DNA from: Halapricum salinum
GTDB lineage: Archaea > Halobacteriota > Halobacteria > Halobacteriales > Haloarculaceae
Length of the DNA stretch: 64,000 nucleotides
Reading direction: 5' to 3'
Assembly: GCF_004799665.1 (NCBI RefSeq)
Contig: NZ_CP031310.1
Location: forward strand, 3,278,887-3,342,886
Made by a program: the position numbers and the translations under genes. Below are positions 24,201-35,216 of this stretch, piece after piece; within the stretch, counting starts at the first letter, position 1, and each line of letters opens with the position of its first letter. The notes under the pieces are model-generated. The model was not told the DNA's origin and ran no database searches. It saw only the letters and a list, made by a program, of their open reading frames with translations.

Positions 24201-25015
24201 AGGTCGGTCACCTCGAAGCGCCGGTAGCCAGCGGCGACGGGGACGACCACCCAGCACAGGAGTACGATCAGTGCGACCCACTCCCCGAGATAGAATGGGG
24301 CGTCGGGACCGAGATACGCACCCTGCTCGGACCCAGCGAAAAACGCCCGGACAGCACGGGAATAGCACATCCCGGGTTCCAGCCCGTAGACGAACAGAGC
24401 CCAGTCAGGAAGGCCGTCACCGGCGAGGCCGAGATAATCGAGTGCGATCCGAAACGGGGCTCTGAGTTCCGTCCAGAGGACGACGAACACGAAGAAGACG
24501 CCGAAGGTCGCAGCCGTCGCGCGCTGGCCGGACCGGGTGAACGTCGAGAGACTCATCCCGATGCTGACGAACGCGAGTCCGTAGACCAGCGTCACCAGCA
24601 GATACGCCAGCATGACGCCCAGTTGGAGGCTGCCGAAGGGGTAAGCCACGAGCGCGCTGGCGAGAACGACCCCGATAGTGACGACGAGGGCCAGAACGCC
24701 GCCCCGTCCGAGAAACTTCCCGAAGACCGCTTCCAGACGGCTGTGCGGGAGCGAGAGCAACAGCAGGATCCGTCCGGATTCGCGTTCGCTGACGATCGTC
24801 TTGTATCCGAGCAGCAGGCCGAACAAGGGTAACACGAGCGTGACGGCGCCCGTCAGGTAGGGGGCGAGATCGGCAGTCTCGGGACTGGCTGTGGTGGTCG
24901 GGAGGAGATACCCGCCCAGCACGAAGACGAGCGCGACGAGCGCGAGGCCGGCTCGTCGACGGCGTGGCTTGATGAGGCCGCGGACCTCTTTGCGAGCGAT
25001 CGCCTGCCAGACCAT
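24197..25015 (-). CDS. ABC-2 type transporter permease
   Basis: This 272-residue protein overlaps the ATPase stop by one base (TGATG). It has six membrane helices and the same YKTIVSERESGRILLLLSLPHSR elbow as the next gene. The N-terminal cytoplasmic stretch WQAIARKEVRGLIKPRRRRA is basic. Together with the ATPase and the second permease it would form a heterodimeric membrane exporter. Substrate unknown. Confidence 0.87.
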   Translation of the reverse strand: MVWQAIARKEVRGLIKPRRRRAGLALVALVFVLGGYLLPTTTASPETADLAPYLTGAVTLVLPLFGLLLGYKTIVSERESGRILLLLSLPHSRLEAVFGKFLGRGGVLALVVTIGVVLASALVAYPFGSLQLGVMLAYLLVTLVYGLAFVSIGMSLSTFTRSGQRATAATFGVFFVFVVLWTELRAPFRIALDYLGLAGDGLPDWALFVYGLEPGMCYSRAVRAFFAGSEQGAYLGPDAPFYLGEWVALIVLLCWVVVPVAAGYRRFEVTDL

Positions 25016-25923
25016 CAGGACCGGCCTCCGGTGTACTCGACGAAGAGATCTTCGAGCGAGGGCTCTTCGACGGTGAAGTCGAGCACGTCAGCACCGCTGT
25101 CGTTCAGTGCGACCAATACGTCGATCTTGGCCGCACTCGAACAGTTGACGGCCAACCGTTCGTCGTCGATCCACGCCGAGTCGGCTCCCTCGACTGCCTC
25201 GATCGCGTCGAGGTCGACGACGTCGAGGTCGTCGACGGTGATCAGGAGTTTCGTCCCGCTCTTGGCTGCCGAGCGGAGACCCTCGATGGTGTCGACGGCG
25301 ACCACCTCACCGTCTGAGAGGATCCCGACGCGGTCACAGATCGCCTCGACCTGTTCGAGGATGTGACTGGAGAAGAAGATCGTTGCGCCGCGCTCGTTCT
25401 CCTCGGTGAGGATCTCACGCATCGCTTTCGCACCGTTTGGATCGAGACCAGTGGTCGGCTCGTCGAGCAAGAGCAGGTCCGGCTCGCCGACAAGCGCCAT
25501 CCCGAGGACGAGCCGCTGGGCCATCCCCTTGGAATAGCCGCCGGCCGCTCGATCGGCGGCGTCGGCGATCCCGACCCGATCGAGGACGTCCATCGGGTCG
25601 CCGTCGACGCGCTTTGACTCCATGGCGAACTGGATGTGCTGGCGGCCGGTCAGGGGGTCGTAGACCTCGTATCCTTCCGGCAGGACGCCCATCCGTTCGC
25701 GGGTGGCGACGCTCTGGCGCTGACAGTCCATCCCGAACACCTCGACCCGGCCGTCGGTCGGGCGGGCGAAGTCCAGCAGCATGTTGATCATCGTCGACTT
25801 GCCAGCCCCGTTCGGCCCGAGAAAACCGAAGATCTCCCCCTCTTCGACGGTCAGGTCGACGCGGTCGACCGCCGTCAGCGTGCCGTAGCGCTTCGTGAGA
25901 TTGTGCGCTTCGATCGCAGCCAT
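25015..25923 (-). CDS. ABC transporter ATP-binding protein
   Basis: This 302-residue protein has Walker A FLGPNGAGKSTMINML (about residues 34-49), a signature of the variant form GGYSKGMAQRL (about 128-138), Walker B LLLLDEPTTGLDP (about 150-162) and a SSHILEQVE switch His. The C-terminal 80 residues form the regulatory extension typical of CcmA/NosF-like exporters. It is the first gene of a tightly coupled three-gene operon with two permeases. The operon starts at 25923; nothing distinctive precedes it apart from 160 bases of spacer. Confidence 0.92.
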   Translation of the reverse strand: MAAIEAHNLTKRYGTLTAVDRVDLTVEEGEIFGFLGPNGAGKSTMINMLLDFARPTDGRVEVFGMDCQRQSVATRERMGVLPEGYEVYDPLTGRQHIQFAMESKRVDGDPMDVLDRVGIADAADRAAGGYSKGMAQRLVLGMALVGEPDLLLLDEPTTGLDPNGAKAMREILTEENERGATIFFSSHILEQVEAICDRVGILSDGEVVAVDTIEGLRSAAKSGTKLLITVDDLDVVDLDAIEAVEGADSAWIDDERLAVNCSSAAKIDVLVALNDSGADVLDFTVEEPSLEDLFVEYTGGRS

Positions 25924-26083
25924 GGCGGAGTGGTTCAGCGCTCGCCCACATCAACCTTCGGAATCTGACAGGTGAGTGCCGGGCAGAGCGGCCTGGTATC
26001 GTCGCGGACGCGGCGACAAATACGGAGGCTCGGCAGCCACGGCGACCAACAGATACACAACGGCACCGCGACCACGTGGGCGT

Positions 26084-26359
26084 ATGCCAACCGTCGACGA
26101 ACTCCGTAACGAGATCCGGGTCGCTGTCGGTCGCTACGAGCGTCTCGAATCGACGGCGTTCACCAAAGAGTCGCTGGCGGCCATCTGTGAGGCCGTCGGC
26201 TACGAGATCGATCACGATTCGTTCCCGTCGAAACCCGAGATGCGAGCGGGTATCCTCTACGCGATCGGCGAACGCGACGTGAACGATCCGAGCCAGAGCG
26301 AACAGGCGTTCCGAAAAGCCGAGCTAGAGGCGATCGCGGCGGCGCTGAGTGAAGAGTGA
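26084..26359 (+). CDS. Conserved haloarchaeal protein of unknown function, 91 aa
   Basis: It starts at ATG 26084 (MPTVDELRNEIRVAVGRYER). It is highly helical and acidic, without cysteines or membrane segments, and has a regular helix-turn pattern (KESLAAICEAVGYEIDHDSF and FRKAELEAIAAALSEE). The first half has some resemblance to helix-turn-helix or small helical adaptor domains, but I recognise no family. The preceding in-frame extension to 25976 is rejected as non-haloarchaeal in composition. Confidence 0.65.
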   Translation: MPTVDELRNEIRVAVGRYERLESTAFTKESLAAICEAVGYEIDHDSFPSKPEMRAGILYAIGERDVNDPSQSEQAFRKAELEAIAAALSEE

Positions 26360-26428
26360 GAGCCGGCCCCAGAATATTATTATTTATCCGCCGGAATTAA
26401 TATAACAGTTCGGCGAAGAACAGGAGGT

Positions 26429-27826
26429 GTGCTGGAGGTATCGACAGAGGACATCACGGAGGGAAGTCTCCTTGGACCACTGGTAGTGCTGGCGGTCCCG
26501 CTGTTGGTCCAGAACGTCGTACAGGTCCTCCAGCAGGTGATAGACATCGTCTTTCTGGGGCGGGTGAGCGGCGACGCCGTGGCGGCAGTAGGCCTCGTGA
26601 CGCCGTTGCTCGGGCTCATGTTCGCGGGCGTGTTCGTCACCTTCGTCGGGACGCAGGTCGTCGTCTCGCGTCGGGTGGGCGCGACCGACCGGGCGGGAGC
26701 GCGGACGGCGCTGTACACTGGGCTCGTGATGGCACTCGGTGTCGGTGTCGTCGTCGGCGGTCTGATGGCAGTGGCGGCGGGACCGCTGTTGAGGGCGCTC
26801 TCGATGGTTCGTCCCGAGAGTGGAGTGGCAGTCACCGAACTGGCGGTCCAGTATCTCTCGGTGCTCGCACTGGGGCTGCCGATCATGGCCGTCACCGACA
26901 CTGTCGAGGGCGGGTTCGTCGGCCACGGTGACTCGCGAGCGTCGCTGTACATGAACGGGCTGGCACTGTGTGGCAACATCGTGCTCGACCCGCTGTTGAT
27001 CTTCGGGCTGGGGCCGTTTCCACGCCTCGGAATCACCGGCGCGGCACTCGCGACGGTCCTGGGCTCGCTGGCCGGGGTCGTGCTCGGGTTCGTGCTGATC
27101 GCACGGGGCCGAAACGACGGGATGCTCACGCGCGAGCGCCTGGGCATCGAGCGCGAGACGACCCGCGGCATCCTCTCGATCGGCGCGCCCGTCGGCGGTC
27201 AGCAGGCAGCCCGGCAGTTGCTTCGGTTGCCGGTCTACCTGCTGGTCTTTCTGGCAGCCGGCGGGGCCGGACTGGCTGCCTACACGATCGGTGCGAGAGT
27301 GGCCTCGATCGCGTTCGTCCCGCCCCAGGGCCTCCAGCAGGCAGCCCAGAGTGTGGTCGGACAGAACCTCGGAGCGGAGCGCCCCGATCGCGCCCGGCTG
27401 ACGGTCTGGCTGGGCGTCGGGGTCGCCAGCGGGGCGCTGCTGGTCGTCGGCCTCTCCCAGTGGATAGCGGCGAGTCCGCTAGCGCTCGCGTTCGCCCCCA
27501 CGCTGTCCAGCGAGGCGCTCTCGCTGACGATCGAGTACCTCCGAATCCTGGCGATCGGGTATCCGGCACTGGGCGCGATCTATCTCTTCGAGGCCGGTTT
27601 CAACGCCGCCGACCGCTCGCGGATCAGCTTCCTCTCGACTGTCATGCAGTACGGCACGGTCAGATTGCCGATCGCTGCGGCGGGCGTGCTCCTCTTGGGC
27701 GGTAGCGTCACCAGCGTCTTCTGGGCAGTCACGGTTTCGAACGTCGCGGCCGCGCTCTGGCTGGCCTGGTACTACGAGTCGGTCGGTGACGGGCTGATGG
27801 GGCGTGCGGCTGCAGTTGCACAGTGA
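26429..27826 (+). CDS. MATE-family efflux transporter
   Basis: This protein has 465 residues from a GTG. A GGAGGT directly abuts the start codon, too close to serve as a normal ribosome-binding site. A/T-rich TTATTATTTA at about 26377-26386 is the likely TATA region. The twelve-helix MATE layout is in two halves, with LAVPLLVQNVVQVLQQVIDI and FLGRVSGDAVAAVGLVTPL at the start and PVGGQQAARQLLRLPVYLLV opening the second half. MATE pumps expel drugs or organic cations using Na+ or H+; Na+ coupling is expected in a halophile. It converges with the DMT exporter. Confidence 0.9.
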   Translation: MLEVSTEDITEGSLLGPLVVLAVPLLVQNVVQVLQQVIDIVFLGRVSGDAVAAVGLVTPLLGLMFAGVFVTFVGTQVVVSRRVGATDRAGARTALYTGLVMALGVGVVVGGLMAVAAGPLLRALSMVRPESGVAVTELAVQYLSVLALGLPIMAVTDTVEGGFVGHGDSRASLYMNGLALCGNIVLDPLLIFGLGPFPRLGITGAALATVLGSLAGVVLGFVLIARGRNDGMLTRERLGIERETTRGILSIGAPVGGQQAARQLLRLPVYLLVFLAAGGAGLAAYTIGARVASIAFVPPQGLQQAAQSVVGQNLGAERPDRARLTVWLGVGVASGALLVVGLSQWIAASPLALAFAPTLSSEALSLTIEYLRILAIGYPALGAIYLFEAGFNAADRSRISFLSTVMQYGTVRLPIAAAGVLLLGGSVTSVFWAVTVSNVAAALWLAWYYESVGDGLMGRAAAVAQ

Positions 27827-27829
27827 GAG

Positions 27830-28792
27830 TCAGTCCGACCGGGAGTAGCCCGTCTTCTCCGGGCTTTCCGGCGTCGAGAACCACTCGCTGGGTCGGCCGA
27901 CGGCATCGAGAAGCGACCGACTCCCGATGACGGCGAACCCGGCGACGATCACGACGAAGCCGACGACCGTGATCGCCGAGACCGTCTCGCCGAGGAGCAC
28001 CCATCCGCCGAGCGTCGCGACCGCGGGCACGACGTAGAAGATCAGGTTGGCCCTGATCGCTCCCGTGGCGTCGATCAATCCGAAGTAGGCGATGTAGGCG
28101 ACCGCCCCGGCGAAGAGGCCGACGTACGCCAGCGCGAGCACGGCTTCGGGCGTCCACGCGATCGATCCGGCAGATTCGCCGGTCGCGAGGCTGAGCACGT
28201 GGGTGAGTGCGGCAGCAAGCGGGAGACCCCACGCAGTGCGGGCGGTACTGGACAGCGTCGTGTCGGCCCGACGGATGAGCACGGTCCCGAGCGCGCCACT
28301 GACCGCACCGGCGAAGATGAGCAGCTTGCCCACACCGCCGGCGAGTAGCGTCGCAGGATCGGGATCGACGACGAGCGCGACGCCGAGCAGTCCGAGGATC
28401 ATACCGAGTGCGCCTCGCCGGGAGAGTTGCTCGTCGGCCAGCAGGACGGCGGCGAAGACGGGCGTCAGGATCGGATTGAGGCCGAAGACGATCGCGCCCA
28501 CGGCGCTGGTAGCGTCCTGCTGGCCGACGAACAGCAGGGCGTTGGCCAGCCCGATCGCGAACACGCCCGTCGCCACGATCCCGAGAAGGTCGCCCCGGGT
28601 CTGCGGGACCAGATCGGCCCGCGGGATCGTCACGAGGGCGAAGATGGCGATCGCCACGGCCGCGATATCGAACCGCAGCGCGACGAAAAGGACCGGCGGG
28701 AAATACGCCAACCCGGCTTTGGCGGCGACGAAGGTCCCGCCGAACAGCAGACTCGCCAGCGCGAACAGCGCGGCGCTGGTGCGGTCGATCAT
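27830..28792 (-). CDS. DMT-superfamily EamA-type transporter
   Basis: This 320-residue protein starts at ATG 28792 with ten membrane segments in two five-helix EamA repeats. The first repeat opens LFALASLLFGGTFVAAKAGL, and the second follows GGVGKLLIFAGAVSGALGTV. It ends in a short polar tail (PSEWFSTPESPEKTGYSRSD). The family exports amino acids, nucleosides or other metabolites. It is divergent from a winged-HTH regulator, and the 215-base intergenic region contains a near-perfect palindrome, so local regulation by that protein is likely. Confidence 0.88.
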   Translation of the reverse strand: MIDRTSAALFALASLLFGGTFVAAKAGLAYFPPVLFVALRFDIAAVAIAIFALVTIPRADLVPQTRGDLLGIVATGVFAIGLANALLFVGQQDATSAVGAIVFGLNPILTPVFAAVLLADEQLSRRGALGMILGLLGVALVVDPDPATLLAGGVGKLLIFAGAVSGALGTVLIRRADTTLSSTARTAWGLPLAAALTHVLSLATGESAGSIAWTPEAVLALAYVGLFAGAVAYIAYFGLIDATGAIRANLIFYVVPAVATLGGWVLLGETVSAITVVGFVVIVAGFAVIGSRSLLDAVGRPSEWFSTPESPEKTGYSRSD

Positions 28793-28917
28793 CGGCCACA
28801 CCTCCGGTGGAGAAAGATCCGGAACATATCGTAATCGAAGGGCTGGAAACCCATAGATGACGCCAGAAAACGTTGCATAGCGCCGGAATGGACCGCGTCG
28901 TGCAGCAGTCACAGCGG

Positions 28918-28932
28918 GTGCAACAGTTGCAC
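28918..28932. promoter_or_regulatory. Palindrome GTGCAAC-A-GTTGCAC between exporter and regulator
   Basis: A 7-bp inverted repeat around one central base sits between the divergent DMT exporter (start 28792) and regulator (start 29008). A further half-site GTGCAAC follows at 28936-28942 and CGTTGCA precedes at 28871-28877. Operator-like; the binding protein is presumed to be the adjacent regulator. Confidence 0.5.
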
Positions 28933-29007
28933 GGCGTGCAACACTCGCCAGGAACCGATGCCACCGGCGACGGTAAGGCTTTCACCCGAGGGCGAGCAAC
29001 CGGGAGT

Positions 29008-29817
29008 ATGGAGTCGGCACTCGAGGAGATCGAGTTTCTGGCGCTCTCGGAGAATCGCGTCGAGGTGCTGACGCTACTCTCGGACGGTCGACACACACGG
29101 CCGGAACTCGAAGCCGAGACGGGTGCGTCACAGGCGACGCTGGGGCGGATCCTGAGTGACTTTCAGGACCGCTCGTGGGCCCGCCAGGACGGCAGCGACT
29201 ACGTCGCGACCGCGACCGGGACGCTCGTCGCCCAGGGGTTCAACGATTTGCTCGACATCCTCGAGACCGAGCGCGAGCTTCGTGGACTGGTCCGATACCT
29301 CCCGACCCACGCGATGGACTTCGACCTCCGACACCTGGCGGACGCGACGATCACCACGCCGACCCAGACCCGCCCGAACGCGCCCGTCCAGCGCCTGCTA
29401 GATCTCGTCGAGGACGCCACAGAAGTCCGGGCGTTCTCACACGCGTTCAACGAACAGAACCTCTCCGTCGTCGAACGCCGCGCCAGCGCCGGAGAACTCT
29501 CTTTCTCGGGCGTGCTCTCACGAAGCGCTGTCGAGGCCCTCGCCAGCGACGCAGACCTGCGAGAGCGCCTGGTGTCGCTCCTGTCAGCCCCGGAGGCGAC
29601 CGTCCGAGTCCGCGAAGAGGGGATCCCGCTGGCGGTGACGATCGCCGACGGGACGGTCCACCTGCTGTTGCGCGACGAGACGGGCGTGCTCCGAGCGTCG
29701 ATCGATACCGACTCGGAGGCCGTCCGATCCTGGGCGATAGAGACGTTCGATCACTACTGGCGGACGGCGACCGAACTCACCGTCTCGGATCTGGCTGGAT
29801 CAGACGAGTCGAGTTAA
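29008..29817 (+). CDS. Winged-HTH transcriptional regulator with FilR1-like (DUF1724) ligand domain
   Basis: This 269-residue protein starts at ATG 29008. The N-terminal winged helix spans about 10-65 (ENRVEVLTLLSDGRHTRPEL, then ETGASQATLGRILSDFQDRS). The remaining 180 residues fit the FilR1/DUF1724-type effector domain of archaeal regulators (DLVEDATEVRAFSHAFNEQN, and EEGIPLAVTIADGTVHLLLR). It is divergent from the DMT exporter across an operator-like palindrome, the usual arrangement of an efflux gene and its regulator. Its 3' end overlaps the convergent membrane gene by 18 bases. Confidence 0.85.
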   Translation: MESALEEIEFLALSENRVEVLTLLSDGRHTRPELEAETGASQATLGRILSDFQDRSWARQDGSDYVATATGTLVAQGFNDLLDILETERELRGLVRYLPTHAMDFDLRHLADATITTPTQTRPNAPVQRLLDLVEDATEVRAFSHAFNEQNLSVVERRASAGELSFSGVLSRSAVEALASDADLRERLVSLLSAPEATVRVREEGIPLAVTIADGTVHLLLRDETGVLRASIDTDSEAVRSWAIETFDHYWRTATELTVSDLAGSDESS

Positions 29818-30276
29818 GACGAGCCAGAGCACGACCAGTGTACCGACCTGCACGCCGGCGAGGACGGCCCAGGTGCGACGCACAGTGTGCAGTCGCTGGC
29901 GGGCCATCCCACCCTGGTATCGCGGCAGGACGACGACCGCGAAGAAGCCGGCGAGCCACCCGTAGAGGACGAGACTGCTCGCGGCCAGTGCGAGCAGTCC
30001 CCGGAGGCCGAACGCGCCCGCCCCGATACCCAGGAGCCACCAGCCGAGTCCCAGTAGCGCCAGAAAGAGGATCCCCGAGGCAACCCCGGCGAGATAGTGA
30101 ACACTCTTTGCCCGACGCTCGGTGACGTCGCGGGGATCGTCGCCCGTGAGCACGCTGGCGGCCACGCGGGGAATTGTCTGTCCTTCCTGGAGTCGTCTCA
30201 TCACGACGTCCATCGCGAGCGTCGCGACCAGCCCCAGAATCGCCCCCTGAATCCCGATCGACAGTAGCGAAGCCAT
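29800..30276 (-). CDS. Hypothetical membrane protein, 158 aa
   Basis: It starts at ATG 30276 (MASLLSIGIQGAILGLVATL). Four membrane segments are visible: 7-25, 63-85 (YLAGVASGILFLALLGLGWW), 93-118 (LLALAASSLVLYGWLAGFFA) and 138-157 (AVLAGVQVGTLVVLWLVLTR). A polar loop (RRLQEGQTIPRVAASVLTGD) follows the first helix. It lies back to back with the first P-type ATPase (137 bases between starts), but nothing in it suggests metal binding. Family not recognised. Confidence 0.6.
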   Translation of the reverse strand: MASLLSIGIQGAILGLVATLAMDVVMRRLQEGQTIPRVAASVLTGDDPRDVTERRAKSVHYLAGVASGILFLALLGLGWWLLGIGAGAFGLRGLLALAASSLVLYGWLAGFFAVVVLPRYQGGMARQRLHTVRRTWAVLAGVQVGTLVVLWLVLTRLV

Positions 30277-30412
30277 ACCCGGTGGTTGGGACGGGTCTGT
30301 GAAATACTCGTCCGTCCAGGGGGACGGTATAAGGCCGAGCGCCCGCCAGTAGACGTATGCGAACGAACCCAATCGCGACGTTCCAGCGGAGGGGGCAGGA
30401 CGGGGTCGTCGT

Positions 30413-32596
<2,184 letters not shown>

Positions 32597-32679
32597 ACTG
32601 ACCGCAGTGGTATAATTATTAACTCAACTGCGTTTAATTACCAATATACGGCACCTCAGGACGCATTTGTAACAGCGGA

Positions 32680-32688
32680 TTTAATAAA
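32680..32688 (+). promoter_or_regulatory. TATA box of the second P-type ATPase gene
   Basis: TTTAATAAA lies 24-32 bases before ATG 32712 within an unusually A/T-rich 110-base spacer (TATAATTATTAACTCAACTG also occurs). The spacer is long enough for a metal-responsive operator, but no clear palindrome stands out. Confidence 0.55.
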
Positions 32689-32711
32689 CGGTCGTTGCCT
32701 AGAGCCGGATA

Positions 32712-35216
32712 ATGAACGAAAATGGACGGGACGACACTCGAACTGTCGATACCGCGTCCTACAGCGTCCCGGAGATGGACTGTGCCTCGTGCGCGGGCAA
32801 AGTCGAGACGAGCGTCGAGAAGCTCGACGGGATCGAGACGGTCGATCCGCAGGTCACGAGCGGTCGTCTGTCAGTGACCTACGATCCGGGTTCGACGTCG
32901 GCCGCGGAAATCGAGGAGCGGGTCGAGAAAGCTGGCTACAGCGTCGGAAAAGCCGACGAGCAGACAGTGACGTTCTCGGTTCCGGAGATGGACTGTGCGT
33001 CGTGTGCAGGCAAAGTCGAGAACGCGCTCGGCTCTGTCGAGGGAATCGTCGACTACGAGACGCGACCCACATCCGGGACCGTCGTCGTCACCTACGACGA
33101 TTCCGCCGTCACCACCGAAACCATCGTCGGCGCGATCGAAGGTGCAGGCTACGAGGTGACGGGCGGCGGCCACGAGGATGGGGCGGAACCGGAGCGCGAG
33201 AGCATCTGGACGAGCAACCGAGCGATCAAGACCTGGGTTAGCGGCGTCTTCGTCGCGCTCGGACTGGTATTCGAGTTCGTCCTCACGAGCCAGAATGCAC
33301 TCGTCGGGGAACTGGCCAACAGCGAGTTCTTCCTCGCGGACGTCGCCTTCCTGCTCGCGGTCGCGATCGGCGGTCAGGAGATCGTGCGGAACGGCTACTA
33401 CTCGGCGCGCAATCTGAATCTCGACATCGACTTCCTGATGTCGATCGCGATCCTCGGCGCACTCCTGGCGTCGGTCGGCTTCGGCGAGCCACTCTATCTC
33501 GAAGCCGCAACGCTTGCGTTCCTGTTCAGCGTCGCCGAGTTGCTCGAAACCTACTCGATGGACCGCGCTCGGGAGTCGCTGCGAGAGTTGATGGACCTCT
33601 CGCCGAACGAGGCGACGGTCAAACGCGGCGACGAGACCGAGACGGTTCCGGTCGAGCAGGTCGCAGTGGGTGACGTCGTCGTGGTCAAGCCCGGCGAGAA
33701 GATTCCGATGGACGGGACGGTCGTCGACGGCGCGAGCGCGGTCAATCAGGCACCGATTACCGGCGAGAGCGTCCCCGTCGACAAGACCGTCGGCGAGGAG
33801 GTCTTCGCCGGGACGATCAACGAGGAGGGGTATCTCGAAGTCGAAGTGACCTCGGCGGCGGGCGAGGACACGCTCTCGCGGATCGTCGAGCTAGTCGAGG
33901 ACGCCCAGTCGAACAAGACCGAGCGCGAGCAGTTCGTCGAGCGCTTCTCGTCGTACTACACGCCCGCAGTCGTCGCGTTCGCGATCGTGACGACCCTCGG
34001 AACGCCCCTGGTCTTCGGCGTGACCTGGTCGACCGCAGTCGTCTACGGCCTGACGCTGCTCGTGCTTGCGTGCCCCTGTGCGTTCGTCATCTCGACACCC
34101 GTCTCGGTCGTCTCGGGAATCACCAGCGCCGCGAAGAACGGCGTGCTGATCAAGGGCGGCAATCACCTCGAAGCGATGGGCGCTGTCGACGCCGTCGCCT
34201 TCGACAAGACGGGCACTCTCACGAGGGGCGAACTCACCGTGACGGACGTGATCCCGCTGGGCGGCAACACGGAAGACGAGGTCCTCCAGTGTGCCCGCGG
34301 CCTGGAAGCCCGCAGCGAGCACCCGATCGGCGAGGCAATCGTCGCCGAGGCGAGCGGGGCCGGCGGCTCGGAGCGCGAGATCGAGGACTTCGAGAGCATC
34401 ACCGGCAAGGGCGTCCGAGCAGATCTCGGCGGAACACCGCACTTCGCGGGCAAACCCGGACTGTTCGAGGAGTTGGGCTTCGACCTCAGCCACGTCCACG
34501 CCACGACTGACGGCGGGGTCGTCACGAGCACCGCCCAGCAACTTTGCGACCGGAACAACTGCCTGGATCTGCTGGAAGACACCGTCCCGAAACTCCAGTC
34601 GGAGGGCAAGACGGTCGTGCTGGTCGGGACCGACGAGGAACTCGAAGGCGTCATCGCCGTGGCCGACGAGGTTCGCCCCGAGGCAAAGCGGACCGTCGCC
34701 CGACTCAAAGACCTCGGCGTCGAAACGACTGTGATGCTGACCGGCGACAACGAGCGGACTGCCCGTGCGATCGCCGAACAGGTCGGTGTCGACGACTACC
34801 GGGCCGAACTGCTGCCCGAACAGAAAGTCGACGCCATCGACGAACTCGTCGAGGAGTACGACGAGGGGGTGGCGATGGTCGGTGACGGGATCAACGACGC
34901 GCCCGCACTCGCCACGGCGACGGTCGGCGTCGCGATGGGCGCTGCCGGGACCGACACCGCCCTCGAAACGGCCGACATCGCGCTGCTGAGCGACGACCTC
35001 TCGAAGCTCCCGTACCTCTACGAACTCGCCGGCGACGCCAACGGCGTCATCAGACAGAACATCTGGTCGAGTCTGGCAGTCAAGGCTGGCCTCGCAATTG
35101 CAGTCCCGTTCGGCTACGTCCCGATCTGGCTGGCCGTCCTCGCGGGCGACGCCGGCATGACGACGGCCGTCACCGGCAACGCGATGCGACTCTCGCGGGT
35201 CGAGCCCGAAAACTAG
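32712..35216 (+). CDS. Heavy-metal P-type ATPase with two HMA domains, CPC (ZntA/CadA-like) class
   Basis: This 834-residue protein has two N-terminal HMA domains, each with PEMDCASCAGKVE (about residues 17-29 and 93-105). They are followed by eight membrane helices with CPC in LACPCAFVISTPVS, DKTGTLTRGE, the HP-type loop ARSEHPIGEA and GDGINDAPALATA. Helix 8 reads AGDAGMTTAVTGNAMRL, where the Asp corresponds to the Zn/Cd-binding Asp of ZntA rather than the Met/Ser set of CopA. A Zn2+/Cd2+ exporter is therefore the better guess, though HMA CASC domains also occur in Cu pumps. The stop overlaps the ferredoxin gene in a CTAG. Confidence 0.9.
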   Translation: MNENGRDDTRTVDTASYSVPEMDCASCAGKVETSVEKLDGIETVDPQVTSGRLSVTYDPGSTSAAEIEERVEKAGYSVGKADEQTVTFSVPEMDCASCAGKVENALGSVEGIVDYETRPTSGTVVVTYDDSAVTTETIVGAIEGAGYEVTGGGHEDGAEPERESIWTSNRAIKTWVSGVFVALGLVFEFVLTSQNALVGELANSEFFLADVAFLLAVAIGGQEIVRNGYYSARNLNLDIDFLMSIAILGALLASVGFGEPLYLEAATLAFLFSVAELLETYSMDRARESLRELMDLSPNEATVKRGDETETVPVEQVAVGDVVVVKPGEKIPMDGTVVDGASAVNQAPITGESVPVDKTVGEEVFAGTINEEGYLEVEVTSAAGEDTLSRIVELVEDAQSNKTEREQFVERFSSYYTPAVVAFAIVTTLGTPLVFGVTWSTAVVYGLTLLVLACPCAFVISTPVSVVSGITSAAKNGVLIKGGNHLEAMGAVDAVAFDKTGTLTRGELTVTDVIPLGGNTEDEVLQCARGLEARSEHPIGEAIVAEASGAGGSEREIEDFESITGKGVRADLGGTPHFAGKPGLFEELGFDLSHVHATTDGGVVTSTAQQLCDRNNCLDLLEDTVPKLQSEGKTVVLVGTDEELEGVIAVADEVRPEAKRTVARLKDLGVETTVMLTGDNERTARAIAEQVGVDDYRAELLPEQKVDAIDELVEEYDEGVAMVGDGINDAPALATATVGVAMGAAGTDTALETADIALLSDDLSKLPYLYELAGDANGVIRQNIWSSLAVKAGLAIAVPFGYVPIWLAVLAGDAGMTTAVTGNAMRLSRVEPEN

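Noticed and set aside
23382..25923. ABC operon as nosFY (nitrous oxide reductase maturation)
   Set aside because: The permeases have the ABC-2/NosY-like layout, but nosZ, nosD and nosL are absent nearby and the family is widely used for other exports.
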